From positions 1 to 8,079 of the forward strand of contig JBBRHH010000272.1 of NCBI GenBank assembly GCA_038222915.1: 8,079 nucleotides of DNA, read 5' to 3'. How positions within the stretch are numbered: position 1 is the stretch's first letter; every line of letters begins with the position of its first letter. The notes beneath the pieces are model-generated. The model did no database searches. It was not told the origin of the DNA and saw nothing but the letters and a program-made list of their open reading frames with translations. Positions 6,765-8,079 of this stretch are shown piece after piece. The position numbers and the translations under genes were made by a program. The stretch comes from JBBRHH01 sp038222915. Lineage in GTDB: Bacteria; Planctomycetota; Phycisphaerae; Tepidisphaerales; Tepidisphaeraceae.

Positions 6765-7588
6765 TGGAAGGAGATGCCGACTCGGTGGCAGATAGTTTTG
6801 AGTGCGTCAGCGGCGACTTTGAAGAGGGCTTCGCCGGTTTCGCCGTGGGAATGGCCGGCGACTTTGAGGTGGGGTTCGAGGCTGAGGAAGCCCGAATAGC
6901 CGGAGTGGACGGCGTCGGCGAGGATGGGTTCGATCTGGCCGTCGCCCTGGCCGGCGGGGACGACTTTGTCCTGGTGCATGATGGCGTCTTTGATGTGGAT
7001 GTGGGCGGTGTACGGCTTGAGGGATGGCCAGTTGTCGAGGGGATGTTCGCCGACGGCGATGAAGTTTGCGAAGTCGAAGGCGCTTCGGAGTTTTGGGGAG
7101 TTTACGCTTTTCATGAGCTCGAGACATTCGCGGCCTTTTTCGCCGTAAATGTCTTTTTCATTTTCGTGAACCATGACGGCGGGGGCGTTTTGGAGATAGT
7201 CGACTTTGGCCTGGAATCGGCGGACGACTTCGTCGCGATAGGTGCGGATGTCGTCGGATTTGGAGTCGGGGTAGTAGCTGAAGACGCGGATGAAGGGGGC
7301 GTTGAAATAGGCCGCGAGATCGGCGGCGATTTTGAAGCGGTCGAAATGATTTGGCCAGGAGTCGGCGATTTTTACCTTGCCGATGGGAGAGCCAATGCTG
7401 ACGACGGCGAGGCCGTTGTCGGCGAGCTTTTGTTTGATTTCGGCACGGAGGGGGATGGGGAGATCGAGGACGTTGATCTTGTTAACGCTGCGGAGCTCGA
7501 AGTGGGTGACTGCGTTGTCGCGGCAGACGCGGATCTGTTCGTTAAGATCTGGTGAAATCTCGTCGGCGAATGCGGCCAGCTTGATCAT
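6761..7588 (-). CDS. xylose isomerase-like TIM-barrel protein (sugar phosphate isomerase/epimerase family)
   Basis: This 275-residue protein belongs to the AP endonuclease 2/xylose isomerase-like TIM-barrel family, whose members isomerise or epimerise sugars and related compounds using a divalent metal. It begins MIKLAAFADEISPDL and shows the expected metal-ligand residues on successive strands: Glu142 (VMVHENE), Asp172 (SAFDFANF), His198 (HIHIKD) and Glu238 (LSLEPHL). Glu31 (HFELR) on an early strand is also typical. No signal peptide is present, so it is probably cytoplasmic. ATG 7588 was chosen because GGAG lies 6 nt upstream (7598-7595) and the family fold starts there; the frame stays open to 7885, but the extra residues would be intergenic and overlap the divergent gene. 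It is the first gene of a three-gene unit, and its stop overlaps the rnfC start by 4 nt. The substrate cannot be read; its link to rnfCD is contextual. Confidence 0.88.
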   Translation of the reverse strand: MIKLAAFADEISPDLNEQIRVCRDNAVTHFELRSVNKINVLDLPIPLRAEIKQKLADNGLAVVSIGSPIGKVKIADSWPNHFDRFKIAADLAAYFNAPFIRVFSYYPDSKSDDIRTYRDEVVRRFQAKVDYLQNAPAVMVHENEKDIYGEKGRECLELMKSVNSPKLRSAFDFANFIAVGEHPLDNWPSLKPYTAHIHIKDAIMHQDKVVPAGQGDGQIEPILADAVHSGYSGFLSLEPHLKVAGHSHGETGEALFKVAADALKTICHRVGISFQ

Positions 7589-7601
7589 GCGGAACTCCAG
7601 A

Positions 7602-7619
7602 AAAATGCGGAAAATGCGG
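7602..7619 (-). repeat. tandem 9-bp repeat in isomerase leader
   Basis: AAAATGCGG occurs twice head to tail (7602-7610 and 7611-7619). On the coding strand of the isomerase gene it reads CCGCATTTT twice, ending 3 nt before the GGAG ribosome site. It may be a simple slippage duplication. Confidence 0.6.
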
Positions 7620-7691
7620 GGGGATTGTAAGGCGGGGCGGGTGGGGGTCAAAATCGTTTTTATCGGCGGCGTTGTTTCTTGCAACGTGGGG

Positions 7692-7703
7692 ATTGATATC
7701 AAT
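7692..7703. promoter_or_regulatory. perfect 12-bp palindrome ATTGATATCAAT
   Basis: The sequence is fully self-complementary and sits in the spacer of the candidate ppx/gppA promoter, where a dimeric repressor would block polymerase. It is also upstream of the isomerase-rnfCD unit. An operator role is inferred from position and symmetry only. Confidence 0.4.
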
Positions 7704-7735
7704 ACTATCATTGAGCCATCGGAGGAGCCGCGGAT

Positions 7736-7747
7736 TTCAAATTTGAA
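7736..7747. promoter_or_regulatory. perfect 12-bp palindrome TTCAAATTTGAA
   Basis: A second fully symmetrical AT-rich site, centred 44 bp from the first and about 22 bp before the ppx/gppA ATG. It falls in the predicted 5' leader of that gene. Its sequence differs from the first palindrome, so the two need not bind the same protein. Confidence 0.35.
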
Positions 7748-7768
7748 TTTTTTCAGATTTGAGAAAGG

Positions 7769-8079
7769 ATGATTGGTTTGTCGCGAAACGGCGCATCGAT
7801 AATTACTAAGCGGGCGAGGGTTTTTCCGGCGGCTCATGAGGGGATTCGTCTGGCGGCGATTGATGTGGGGTCTAACTCGATTCATATGATTGTCGCGGAG
7901 GCGGCGGCGGATGGGGGCGTTACTACGCTTTGGCGGGTGAAGGAGATGGTGGGATTGGGGCGCGGATCTTTTCCGGCGCGGCGGTTGCCCAATGCGCTGA
8001 TGGACCGGGCGGTGGAGACGCTGCGGCGGTTTAGGCTGGCGGCGCGGCGGCGGCAGTGCGAAAAAGTCATTGCGGTGGC
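7769..8079 (+). CDS. ppx/gppA: Ppx/GppA family phosphatase, N-terminal part (cut by right edge)
   Basis: Enzymes of this family remove terminal phosphate from inorganic polyphosphate (Ppx) or from pppGpp (GppA). The 103 complete visible residues contain the family's first phosphate-binding motif LAAIDVGSNSIHMIVAE (28-44), then KEMVGLGRG (58-66) and LPNALMDRAVETLRRFR (73-89), which match the start of the ASKHA-fold catalytic domain. The rest, including the residues that would separate Ppx from GppA, lies outside the window. An in-frame stop at 7760-7762 limits the start. ATG 7769 directly abuts the AAAGG, leaving no spacer; TTG 7778 would be better placed relative to it (8 nt), so the true start is uncertain. 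Some 25 residues precede the catalytic strand, more than usual. It diverges from the isomerase-rnfCD unit. Confidence 0.88.
   Translation, partial: MIGLSRNGASIITKRARVFPAAHEGIRLAAIDVGSNSIHMIVAEAAADGGVTTLWRVKEMVGLGRGSFPARRLPNALMDRAVETLRRFRLAARRRQCEKVIAV

Larger units (their letters stand above)
7589..7768. promoter_or_regulatory. divergent control region between the isomerase-rnfCD unit and ppx/gppA
   Basis: This 180-nt region separates two diverging genes and is AT-rich in its right half. A candidate plus-strand promoter is TTGCAA (7679-7684), 18 nt, TACTAT (7703-7708). TTGCAA is self-complementary. Read on the minus strand, the same hexamer is followed after 16 nt by TAAAAA, so one -35 element might serve both directions. 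Both candidates match only four of six consensus bases per box. The palindrome at 7692-7703 lies between the plus-strand boxes. Confidence 0.35.

Noticed and set aside
7589..7885. N-terminal extension of the TIM-barrel frame back to 7885
   Set aside because: The added residues resemble no part of the family, cross the divergent promoter region and the start of the Ppx/GppA gene, and a good GGAG site supports ATG 7588.
1..8079. CRISPR arrays, tRNA or rRNA genes, transposases or integration sites
   Set aside because: No regularly spaced repeats, cloverleaf-like segments, rRNA-like stretches or transposase motifs were seen on either strand.

Overview
This is a GC-rich bacterial window. It contains six genes that are complete or have a defensible start, plus one gene cut at each edge. 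A lipid A disaccharide synthase (lpxB) points to a diderm, LPS-making bacterium. Weak or absent Shine-Dalgarno sites before several starts, divergent Rnf subunits and the overall gene style fit a planctomycete (Phycisphaerae-like) or perhaps an acidobacterium. That placement is an impression, not a demonstration.

Layout: 1-816 (minus) is the N-terminal half of an ABC-F ATPase that runs off the left edge. 817-1586 holds no convincing gene. It contains a striking C/T-rich tract with a canonical G-quadruplex pattern on the minus strand, a GC-rich hairpin, and an AT-rich stretch with a possible promoter. 1587-2846 (plus) is a GT4 glycosyltransferase, followed 32 nt later by lpxB (2879-4048, plus). 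Convergent to these, on the minus strand, is a compact unit read right to left: a xylose-isomerase-like TIM-barrel protein (7588-6761), an RnfC-like iron-sulfur protein (6764-5427, ATGA overlap) and an RnfD-like membrane protein (5371-4070). A 180-nt divergent control region (7589-7768) with two perfect 12-bp palindromes separates this unit from a Ppx/GppA phosphatase gene (7769 onward, plus) that runs off the right edge.

The most notable content is the rnfC-rnfD pair. The unit is bounded on both sides by oppositely oriented genes, so no rnfA, B, E or G can belong to it. RnfC keeps both 4Fe-4S clusters and its overall fold signatures but lacks the GLGGAxFP-type flavin/NADH loop and the NGAECEP-type motif. 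RnfD keeps its membrane topology and a threonine at the expected flavinylation position, but in a QRAT context instead of the usual DxxSGAT. This looks like an Rnf-derived two-subunit module with altered redox chemistry, translationally coupled to a sugar isomerase/epimerase-type protein.

A second theme is strand composition. The plus strand is clearly G-rich in the lines sampled from genes of both orientations, but this reverses inside the glycosyltransferase gene and returns at the lpxB start. This suggests that the glycosyltransferase has a separate origin.
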